A DNA stretch of 64,000 nucleotides from Rebecca billardiae RCC1528. Its lineage: Eukaryota > Haptophyta. The stretch is taken from the NCBI GenBank assembly GCA_965240325.2, contig OZ251224.1, forward strand, positions 2,604,001 through 2,668,000, written 5' to 3'. The notes beneath the pieces were generated by a model that saw only the letters and a program-made list of their open reading frames with translations, had not been told where the DNA came from and searched no databases. The first letter of the stretch is position 1, and the number at the start of each line of letters is the position of its first letter. A program made the translations under genes and the position numbers. This document shows positions 10,780-20,600 of the stretch, piece after piece.

Positions 10780-13182
10780 TCACTCGATCACGGGGTTGTT
10801 TTTGAAGAGCCACTCCGCCAGGTAGTCGACCGGGTCGTCGGGCCGCACCTTGGTGACCTCGATCAAGCCCTCGGTGAGGGTCGGGATCACTTCGGACATG
10901 AGGTACGAGCGCAGGGGCACGCTGCGCGCCTGCACGGCGGGGCCGGCCCGGCGCGGCGCGGAGGGGCGGCGTGTGAGCACGAGGGAGCGGCACGCGGGAC
11001 GGGGCTTGGGCGGTGGCTTCGGTCCGCGCCCGTGCCCGAGCACGCCGTGCACGCGCCCCGGGCGCGACACACGCGCGGCGCTGCGCACACCTCCAACAGC
11101 TCGCGCTCCTGCTGCTCGAGCTCGGCGGCGCGCGCCTGCTCCGCGGCGCGCAGCTGCTCGCGCTCGGCCTTCTCCTCCTGCACGCGCGCGGGTGCACGGG
11201 GCGAGCCGAGCGCAAGGCTCCGCGATCAGCCACGCGGCGCGGCGCGCGCGGCGCGGCGCGCGGCGCGCGGCGGCGCGCGGCGGCGCGCGGCGCGCGTCCG
11301 CGGCGCGCGGCGGCGGCGCGCACCTCGAGCCTCGCGGCGGCGCGCTTCTCCGCGGCCGCCTCCTCCTCCGCCTTGAGCGCCGCCTGCCGCTCCTCCTTCG
11401 CGCGCACCTCCGCCTCCGTCGGCCCGTAGTTCCGCGCCTTCCCCAGGTAGAGCCTCGCCTTGGTCATCAGCTCCTCCTGCCCCATCGAGTCTGTGTCCAG
11501 CTCGAGCGGCTCGAGCGCGCGCACCGCCTTGTGCATCAGCGGGTTGTGCGGGCCCTCGGGCGCGGAGGTCTGGGCGTAGAGCTGCAGCCGCTTGGTCAGC
11601 TGGTCCTGCGTCATCCCCGTCGCCTCCACCTGCGGCTGGCTCATCCCCTGCACGCGCGCCTTGAGCGAGTCGTCCGCGGCGTGCAGCACGATCACGGACT
11701 CTGGCGTCAGGTCGGCGGGCGGCTTGGGCGGGGGCCCGCCCTCGCCCTCCTCGTCGCCGCCCTCGTCCGCCGCGGCCTCCTCCTCCTCGTCGTCCTCCTT
11801 CTCGGGGGCGAGCAGCTTGAGCTGCGCGAGGCTGATCGGGAAGCCGTCGAGCACCCAGCCCTGGTTCGTGCACACCGTCGAGTTGAGCTTCTTCGTCGCG
11901 ATCTTGACGAGCAGCTCGTCCGGAAGCGTGCCCGTCTTGCCCTTGTCGGCCGCCTCGGCCGCGCGCACCTCGTCCGCGAGCGCCGACTGCTCGGCGACGA
12001 CCTCGGCGATCATCGAGGCGGCGGTGAGGTGCGGCACCTTGTACTCGCGCGAGATGCTCTCGCAGAACGTGTGCTCGAGCACGCCCGACACGCCCGCCAG
12101 CGCGCCCACGACGATGAGCTTGAGCGGCTCGATCGCGCGCGCCTTTCGGAACTCCTTGGTGACTGTGTGGATGTGCTTCACGAGCCCGCGCGGCGCGTGC
12201 CACTCGAAGCCGAAGTCGAGGGCGGCGGTGGGCTCGAGGCGGAGGTCGAGGTTGAAGAGGTCCGCGCTCTTGTCCAGCGCCGCCTCGTCCTTCGGCGCCG
12301 GCACCACCTCGCCCGTTCCCACGTTCACGGCGATCGCCTCGGTGATCGCCTTGAACGTCTGGCCCTCCGCTAGCGCTTGGTCGACCGCGAGCACGTACGC
12401 GGGCGCCTCGTTCTCGGCGACGTGGAGCAGGATGGAGCAGAGGTCCTTGACGTGCACCGTGGGCACGAGGTTGGCGCCCTCGCCCTGGCAGAGCAGCGGC
12501 AGCGCCTCGTTGTGCCACGCCCGCTTGAACAAGTCGTGCAGCACCTCCTCCTCCAGCCCGTACTGCAGACCGGCGCACACGACGTGCGCGCGCACGCCCT
12601 CGCGCTTCGCGCGGACGACGAGCTTCTCGAGGGTGTGCACGTCGCGGAAGTTGACGTGCGGCCGCCGCCGCTTGTACTCCTCCTCTGTCAGCGCCTTCTC
12701 GGGGTCCTCGGGGTCCGCCTCCGACGTGCGCGCCCACGTGAGCACCGTCGAGATACCCAGCACGACCTTCTCCTCCTCAGAGGGAGGCAGCGCGGCGAGC
12801 AGCTCGAGGCAGCGCTCGGAGAGCGCGGCGTCGCCCACCAGGTCCAGAATGATCACGCGTGCGCGCTCGAGGGCTGGGCCGAGCGCCTCGGCCGACGTCT
12901 GCGCAGCAGCCGCGGCCGGCAAGGCGCGCCGATCAGCGCGCGGCGTGGCGCGAGCGAACGCGCGTGTGCGTGTGCGCGCGCGCGCAGGCGGAAGCTCACC
13001 TCGACAATCGAGCTCACCCACTTGGGCTTGGTGGTACCGGACTTGAGCGTTCCCGTCACCTCCCATCCCTCCTCGCCCTCCGCCTCGGCGAACGCCTGCG
13101 CGACGGCGTTGGCGGTGTACCCGCCGACGCCGAGCACAAACATCGGATTCTTCACAACCGGTTCCTCCTCCTCGTCAGCCAT
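10780..13182 (-). CDS. AK7: Adenylate kinase 7-like protein (epimerase-like + adenylate-kinase-like + Dpy-30 end), four exons
   Basis: Predicted 664-residue flagellar-type AK7. Exons on the complement are 13182-13000, 12898-11324, 11177-11091 and 10929-10780. All are phase 0 with GTGAGC, GTGCGC and GTGTGC donors, and junctions rebuild AK7 sequence ([32 protein letters not shown]). The N terminus is a Rossmann/SDR-like domain ([50 protein letters not shown]). Then comes an adenylate-kinase-like domain ([26 protein letters not shown]), then the charged coiled coil and the Dpy-30-like end ([35 protein letters not shown]). AK7 is an axonemal protein in animals. The nucleotide-binding P-loop at residues 326-334 has lost the usual GK[S/T], so kinase activity is doubtful. 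The start is the ATG of [10 protein letters not shown], resembling other AK7 N termini. Confidence 0.92.
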
Positions 13183-14709
13183 GGCTGCTGCGGCGCACGG
13201 CACGCAGCGCGCAGCGAGGCTGGGTCAGATGGCCGCGCGCGGGCGCCCTGCGCGCGGCACGCTTCAGCGCGCGCGCGCGCGCGAGTGGCCGCCCAACGCG
13301 CGCTCGCACCACCTGCAGGGATGGCGGCGCTCGTAACAGTCCAGTTGAGTTTTTGAAAACCGGCAAACGCTGCAGCCTGCAGCTTTTTTTTATTCGCGCG
13401 AAGCAGCATGGCGGCGCGCTGGCCGGCGTGCATCATGCAGCAAGTGAAGCCAAGGGCGGTACGCCCTTGCTGAAGCGCTCATCCACGTGCTGCTACAGCG
13501 TCAGTGGATCCGTGCGTTGGAGCGCACGGTCTGACCTCACAGATCGCGCCTACCAACGTTGTGCGCCTGGGCCTTGCCCACGTGCGCGAATCATGGCGCA
13601 GTGCAAAGCAGCACATCACCTTGTGCCTATGTGCAAGCCGACAGAACTTCCGCCGCGAGTCACAGAGTACCATCAAACGGAAACGAGTCTTCGCCATGCA
13701 GCCCTGCAGATCTGTTCCCGAGCGAAATCCTTGCCATGTGTCGTTCGCTGTCCGCCTCCTGTTGCGTACAGCCCACCCTGCGCGTCTGGCCGGCCTAAAC
13801 GGCGGCATGCATAACATTCCGAGTCTCGAACATCGCTTCCATGCACAAATTAAAGAGCGCCCTCGTGTGCAGCGAGCTCATGGGATGACGACTCCAACAG
13901 ATGCATGAAACGGTCATCGGGCCAGGCTTGGTCTCTTCCGCTTGACAAGCCGCCATCACGCCGTCAATGTGCGTCAGCACGTCTGCCTGACCATGAAGTC
14001 ACATTCACGCACTTCGGCCTGATCCGACTGGCGACTTGTCCGAGGCGGAGCCATTCGAATGAGCGCATGACATGACGATTCCTCGCGTTGCCGCATGAGC
14101 ATCAGCATTCATTTCGTCGCGTGAGCAGCCCGAGCGGCCGGCGTCAGAATCGACAATCGTCCGCCGCGGCGGCGGCGGCGGGCATCCGAGCTCTAACTTC
14201 ACTGAACTTGCTGACTGAGTGACTATACCTTATTTGACCCGGTCGGACCGGACCGCCGAGTGGCGACGTCCGACCCGCCGGCTGAGTCACGCGTCTTCAC
14301 AATAGAGCTCTATATGCCTATATATATATGTTGCCGAAAGATGTTGGTCGGTGCACGCGACGCGCCACCCGCGTGCGAGCCGCAGCCGCCGGCGACGCAG
14401 GACGCGACATGGCTGGATGCCCGCGCCACGGCTGCAGAGCCCGAGAAGCCGATGATGGCGATCGGAGATCTTTGGCCGGTAACAGAAAATGCCGGACGGA
14501 CTGTTTGTCCGGGAGCAGCTCGTTGAGGCCATGGTCCGGTAGAGGGCGATGGAGCTGATGAGCGGCGCTGGCGCCTGGCGTCCGTGTCGTCCTCTTAGAC
14601 AATCAGTTATTGTACCGCCAATAACCCCACATATATTGCGTGTCGTAGTGGCATCTCACTGACAGTGCCGCCGGACAGCGTCGCATTATGATGCATGCAG
14701 CTAGTCATA
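13183..14709. other. Intergenic region upstream of AK7
   Basis: About 1.5 kb with no supportable gene. It contains the left copy of a diverged direct repeat (13733-13955) whose partner lies at 35294-35483. There is an AT-rich patch near 14310-14335. Open frames here have no recognisable protein features. Confidence 0.45.
13733..13955 (+). repeat. Diverged dispersed direct repeat, left copy
   Basis: About 220 bases resemble 35294-35483 in the same orientation. The best-conserved blocks are CATGTGTCGTTCGCTGTCCG and CTCGTGTGCAGCGAGCTCAT, with small indels between them. Neither copy has a recognisable coding function. Confidence 0.7.
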
Positions 14710-17036
14710 CTAGCTCGGGCGCAGCATGAATCCAAAAAGCTCCGCGGCGCCACACAGCTCAAACCGCAGCCGCACACGCCGGCCGACGAGCGCAACATCA
14801 ATGCGCGGCGTGCTCGCTGCACCATCGCGGGGCTGCCAGTGCAGGACCACATCCACAGCGTCAGCGCTCTGCGCAGCAAGCGCCCGCTCGTGGCCGCCGA
14901 TCGGCTCAAGACTCGCATCGTCAATCAGCGCCGCGGCGAGGCTGCTCTCGAGACCGTGGTCGCTCAGAAGCGCGCGCGCGTTCACGCTCAGCACGCGATG
15001 CTGGTCCAGCAGCTCAAACGCCCGCGTCTCCAGCTGACCACACCGCGCGGTCGTGGTGGGGTGGGTGCTGTGGGACGCTGCCGGGGCGGCGGGCACCGCC
15101 TGGCCGGTGCCGACCGAGGCTGCGTCAGCGCACGCTGGGTCGACGCGCACGCCCGCCAGCCTGTGCAGCGGCCAGCGCGCGCGCGCGATGGTCGCCGGCT
15201 TCCAGTAGCGATGGCTGTGCTGTGTCGGCCGCCCCTCGTAGTAGAGAACGTGCCCGTCCTCGCCGAGGGTGAGTAGCTCGGAGCTCGGCTCAATAAAGCC
15301 CGCGTCGAACTCGCACGCGAGGCTCGCGTGCGGTGGGGTGGCTGCCGCTCCGGGTGGCTGCGAGGCGACGGCAGACGCGGGCCGACAGCCGCCGGGGTCG
15401 AGAATCGGGGCATCTGCATACACGGAGCTCAAGTCAAAGGTGCGCCCGCCGTCGCGCGTGGGCAGGGCAAACACGCTCATCGTGTCGAACCAGAAGGGCG
15501 GGCGCGCGTCGAGGCCGGGCGCGGGTTTGGAGCCCACGCCTGGCCAGTGCAGCACCGTGAGTAGCCCCACGCCCAGCGCGCCGCGTGCGGGCGCTGCGGA
15601 GCGCCTCGCGCGGCGCTGCTGCGGATGCGAGCGTGGCGCAGTGCCCGGTGCCGCCGCCGACGTCAGCCCATCGCTGAGCGTGAGCGAGTAGATCTGCCGA
15701 CGGTACCTCTCCGCCTTGCCCTCACGATCGAGGTACCACTCGCGGACGGTCTCAAAGGCAGCGGGCTTGGCGAGGAGGCGCGTGTTCCGCGCAACCACGA
15801 CGCCTCGCACGGCGCGCCACTGCGATTCCAACTCCTCGTTGCCAAAGCCCTGCGGTGCAAACGTGCGGCGCGGCGCAGATGCGGGCCGCGGCGTGAGCGC
15901 CGGCGCATCAGCCCCGGCGGTGGGTGGGGGGCGGGATTCGTGCGACGGAGCGCGGCTTGGCACGTGGGACGCGACGCGGCACGCACAACGCGCTTGATCA
16001 GCCAGTGCGCGCCGTCGGCAGCAGACCAGCGCACGCAGTTGTACGAGTCAGCGTGGTGCGCACACGGCGGGCCGCAGCACCCGCGCACCCTCTCGCAAGG
16101 GAGCGCCAGCAGCGAGCCGTTGTGGGGAGCGCGGCTGCCACCGCCGAGCGGGGACCAACGAGCGTCCGCGTGTGCGTTGGCCGGCGCGCTTGCGAGGCAC
16201 ACGGACTCTGCGAGGTTGCCGCAGTGGCGCCCCATCAGCAGCTTGCCGTGCGCCTCGTCGAGCGAGATACACATCTCCAGGCGCAGCCCGTGCACGCCTG
16301 TCTGCGTGAGGGGCGCCCACGCTAGCCCGTCGGCCGACTCGGTGTACCAGATGGTCTTCCTGCCCAGCCACATGCGATAGAGCGGGTATGCACGGCTGGG
16401 GGGAACCACTGACCCGTACATCGCGAAGTGGTAGGCGTAGCACCACTGCTCGTCTTCATTCTGAAGCCTTGCTGCGCACCACGCGCGCACTGCGGGCGTC
16501 GGGATGTGCAGCACCCTCCTCTCCACGGGGCGGTGGTAAGAGCGGGCGATGCACGTGTGCCGGGCGATCGCATGGTCGTCGACGAGCCATTGCGCCTCAC
16601 CCGGCTGCGGCGCGAAGGGCAAGCGGTGCAGCGAGCGGCGGTACTTTGCCTCAAAGCAGGAAGTGCACGTCCTCAGGTGCGCTGAGTCGACCTGGTATCC
16701 GTCGGGCCGCTTGAGCTGGTCGGGGTGAAATCGGATCGTGCCATTGCGGATGCGCTCCATCAGAAGGCGCTCGTGCGCGTGTGGCCTCCGTCTGCGCGGC
16801 CACGTCGGCACCGGTGTATGCACGCTCGACGCATCCGCCCATTCGCGAGCCACTGGAGCGTCTGCGGCTGAGTGCGTACTTCGGCCGGGCCATACGGCGA
16901 GCTCGGGCGGGACTCCAGCCATACCAGCCGCGCGCTCTCCCTGCCGCGCGCCGTGCGCGCGCCACCGCGGCTGCACAAGCGCGAGACACCATGCTGCAAG
17001 CAGCCAGCCAAATTTAAGCCGCACGCCCGCCGCCAT
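14710..17036 (-). CDS. Secreted glycosidase-like beta-propeller protein, two exons
   Basis: Predicted 729-residue protein, exons 17036-15987 and 15849-14710 on the complement, intron 137 bases with donor GTGCGT and acceptor CCGCAG, phase 0. The start gives MAAGVRLKFGWLLAAWCLALVQ, a clear signal peptide. The body has repeated propeller-type motifs (YRMWLGRKTIWYTESADGL, FWFDTMSVFALPTRDGGRTF, GFIEPSSELLTLGEDGHVLY). The C-terminal part (VLSVNAR, ALIDDASLEPIGG, VVLHWQP, VGRRVRLRFELCGAAELFGF) is the beta-sandwich pattern of GH32/43-like five-bladed propeller proteins in bacteria and algae. The classical GH32 WMNDPNG, RDP and EC motifs are not evident, so substrate and even activity are uncertain. 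Several Cys in the N-terminal half suggest disulphides. Its start lies only 121 bases from the MULE insertion. Confidence 0.72.
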
Positions 17037-17148
17037 TGTGAGCCCATGATACAATGGCGGCGCTACCATCGGCGACGGCTTCATGGGCGGTGACAGTTGG
17101 CGGGCGTCAATCTCGCCTGCCTGAGCTGTGTGCGTCTCTTATTCTTAG

Positions 17149-17157
17149 TAAACTGTA
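17149..17157 (+). repeat. Target-site duplication, left copy (TAAACTGTA)
   Basis: The nine bases TAAACTGTA directly precede the GGGAA element terminus and recur exactly at 34924-34932 just after the TTCCC terminus. Nine bases is the canonical Mutator-like target-site duplication length. Confidence 0.95.
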
Positions 17158-17648
17158 GGGAAAACCCCGGAAGTCCGACGAGGACCGACCGAGCAACCAG
17201 AACTCCGACAAACCTCCGCATCTCAGCACGGCGATTTCCGGACTGGCACCCCCGCCAGTTTTCCGACGGCCAGAAGCTTCGGGAGCGAGCAAATGGCGCC
17301 GCTCGCCCGCAACGCGGAAGATACCGCTCGCGGCGAACCGGCGCGAACGCCCGCCTTGTATTCGGGCGGAGTACCCTAATGAGCGGGGGTGGGTACTTTC
17401 GTATTGCGCGCAGCCTGACGCCCACCCGCGACGAAACGACGCCGTCGACTCCTCCCGCCCGGACCGCCGCCGGAACGTTGCTCGTCAATTAGTTAGAGAA
17501 ATGCGACGCCGGGGGGCGCGCCGCAAAACTTGCTCCCGAGCTCGCCACGAGGGACGATCGATGCCTCGCACGACGTTAAGGGGGTACGCCTGCCACGCGC
17601 GCGGGCGTCGTGCGCGCGCCGCGTGGTCGCGCGCGGCGCATCGCGCGC
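17158..17648 (+). repeat. Left terminal inverted repeat of the MULE
   Basis: About 491 bases matching the reverse complement of 34433-34923. The ATG at 17501 and its counterpart at 34580 sit at the same distance (343 bases) from each end. From about base 12 inward the match is close to perfect for some 370 bases (one visible substitution, GGGTACT versus GGGCACT). A roughly 20-base block near 17549-17570 differs completely, then similarity resumes to about 17648. It probably contains the promoter of the plus-strand gene. Confidence 0.93.
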
Positions 17649-20600
17649 GCGTGTGTCTTCGTTCGCGCGCGCGGCGTGCGCTCGCGCATGTCGTCACGCC
17701 GTGCGTTCTGCGTCGTTGCGCGGCGTCGTGCCCGCGTGCCGCGCGCAGGCCGCCGCCGCCTGCGGGGACGACTCCGACTGCGACGAGCTTCGCGAACGGG
17801 GCTGCTGTGGACGTGGTGTACGAGCAGGGTGCACCGGCAGTCCGTGCTGTGGTCGCGGCGCTTGGGGTCGGCGCACACGGGCGAGTGCAGACGTACGTCC
17901 TCCGGGCTGCCGAGGGAGTGTCTGCTCATGCGTGGGCTGCGGTCCCTGGCGACACCGTCGGTGCGTCCGCGGATGGAACAGTCGAGGGCGCAGGCTCGTT
18001 GAAGAGGGTGCCAGCGGCGCACGTGCGTGCGCCGCCCGCCGGCGAGCAGTGCGCCGAGCAGGGGCAGGGCGCCGAGCAGGGCGCCGAGCAGGGCGCCCTG
18101 CTCGGCGCCCTGCTCGGCGCCGAGCCGGGCGCCGAGCAGGGCAAGCAGGCCGCCGAGCAGGGCGCCGAGCCGGGCGCCGAGCCGGGCGCCGAGCAGGGCG
18201 CCGAGCAGGGCGCCCAGCCGGGCGCCGGGCAGGGCGCCGGGCAGGGCAAGCAGGCCGCCGAGCAGGGCGCCGAGCCGGGCGCCGAGCAGGGCGCCGAGCA
18301 GGGCAAGCAGGGCGCCCAGCCGGGCGCCGGGCCGGGCGCCGAGCCGGGCGCCGAGCAGGGCAAGCAGGCCGCCGAGCAGGGCGCCGAGCCGGGCGCCGAG
18401 CAGGGCGCCGAGCAGGGCGCCCAGCCGGGCGCCGGGCAGGGCGCCGGGCCGGGCGCCGGGCCGGGCGCCGAGCAGGGCAAGCAGGGCGCCGAGCAGGGCG
18501 CCGAGCAGGGCGCCGAGCAGGGCGCCCAGCCGGGCGCCGGGCATGGCAAGCAGGCCGCCGAGCAGGGCACCGAGCCGGGCGCCGAGCAGGGCGCCGAGCA
18601 GGGCGCCCAGCCGGGCGCCGAGCAGGGCGCCGAGCAGGGCGCCGACGGCCGGCCGGCCCGCCACGGCAGCACGCGCGTGGGCGGCGGCAGCTACGCCGCC
18701 CAGGGCATCCAGCAGGAGGCTGCGGGGCAGCGCGGCGCGCAGGGGGCGGCTCACCACAACGGGCGCGGCGGCGTGCGGACGCGGGCCATGCGCCGCCAGC
18801 CGCCACTTGCGCCACCCGCCGAAGCGCTGCCCGGCGTCACCTCGGCGCCGGCGCCGCCGTCGGCGCCGACGGCGGTCGCAGGCGTCACGGCGGCGCCGGC
18901 GGCGCCGCCTGCGGCCGCCGGCGGCCCCGCGACAAGCGACGAACGCGCCGAGCCGCCACGCGCACCCGTCGCAACGCTGGCGCCGGCGCCGGCGCCGCCG
19001 CCGGCGCCGACGGCGGTCGCCGGCGTCACGGCGGCGCCGGCGGCGCCGCCTTCGGCCGCCGGCGGCCCCGCGACAAGCGACGAACGCGCCGAGCCGCCAC
19101 GCGCACCCGTCGAAACGCTGGCGGGTGCCACCGGCGTCACCGCGGCGGCGCCGGCGCCGCCGCCTGCGGCCGCCGGCGGCCCCGCGACGCGCGCCGAACG
19201 CGCCGAGCCGCCACGCGCACCCGCCGAGGCGCCGGCGGCTGCCACCGGCGTCACCGCGGCGGCGCCGGCGCCGCCGGCGCCGGCTGCGGCCGCCGACGGC
19301 CCCGCGGGCGTCAACTCAGATGACGCCGGTGGTGCTGCCTCGGGCGAGGTGGCACGGGCGGCGACGGCGTCGACCGCGACGCGCGCCGAACGCGCCGAGC
19401 CGCCACGCGCACCCGCCGAGGCGCGGGCGGCTGCCACCGGCGTCACCGCGGCGGCGCCGGCGCCGCCGGCGCCGGCTGCGGCCGCCGACGGCCCCGCGGG
19501 CGTCAACTCAGATGACTCCGGTGGTGCTGCCTCGGGCGAGGTGGCACGGGCGGCGACGGCGTCGATGGGTGGAGCGGCGGCTGGCGCAGCGGGGTCGCAC
19601 TCCCATGCACCACAGCAGGCGCCCGCCGCCGCGCAACCCGGCGGTGGCGGCCACGCTGACGACGGCGGCGGCGTCTACGGCAGCGGCGACGGCGGCTCAC
19701 GCGAGCTGTTCGCGATGAGCGATGTCTTGCAGCACGTGGATCATTTCTTCAGCGGCATCTACGGGAAACGCCGGGGGTTCGGCGGAGACACGCCCGCCGC
19801 GCCGGCGCAGGCGCACGCGCACGTGCTGGTGCGCCCCAGCGCGGTGGCGGATGCGGACGCGCGGACGACGAAGCACGGGCCGCAACCGAACAACGGCCGA
19901 TTGGTGCCGGCCATCCTCAGGTTCAACCGCGCGTTCGCGTCACGGCATCTCGGCGGCGGCGGCGGCACGGTCCGCGTGGTGAACGTGGTGTGCGATGCCA
20001 CGAACAACAAGCACTTCGGCGTGCTCACGGATGCCGACGCTGTGCGCGAGCTGTGCGCCTCGGGCGCCTTGTACACGCGCAGCGAGGTGGACGATGCGGT
20101 GCGCGAGTTCTACGCCGGCGCCGCCGCGAGCGTCGGCGGCTCTGTCTCTGAGCTCGCCCTGCGCGCAGCAGGCGAGCACTTCGGTGTGCACGGCCCGTTG
20201 CCCTACGTCCTCGACGCGGACGTGCGAGTCGCCTTAGCGGACGCTGAGGCCGACGACGATGGCGTCGCAGGCGGCGACGCGCCCTGGGTTCACCGGGCGC
20301 TTGCGTTGCCCTCGATGCGGCGCTCGGGACAGGCGGTGTTCGGCCTCCCCGCCGTGGTTGCACAGGCGCCCTCCTGGTGCGCGCTTGTGCCCACGCCGCT
20401 GCGGGCGCCCGCTGAGCAGGGGACGTCGCCTTTGCTGCACGCCGCCGTGGCCGTGGTGGACTACCGGTCCGTGGACACCGACGACACCGACGAGTCGGAG
20501 CCCGTCGTCGGCGCGCACGCGTACGCCATCCGCTTCGAGAAGGGCTGGCGCCTCCTCACCTTCGCCACGCGGCCGCCCAGTGGTGCGGCGGGCGCGATGA

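Noticed and set aside
14260-14602. Small frames in the intergenic region before the glycosidase-like gene
   Set aside because: No conserved motif, signal peptide or codon pattern distinguishing them from chance in open GC-rich sequence.
18044-18645. Tandem repeat considered as a CRISPR-like or structural repeat array
   Set aside because: Units are contiguous 12-mers with no spacers and keep one reading frame; this is a protein-coding minisatellite in a eukaryotic element.
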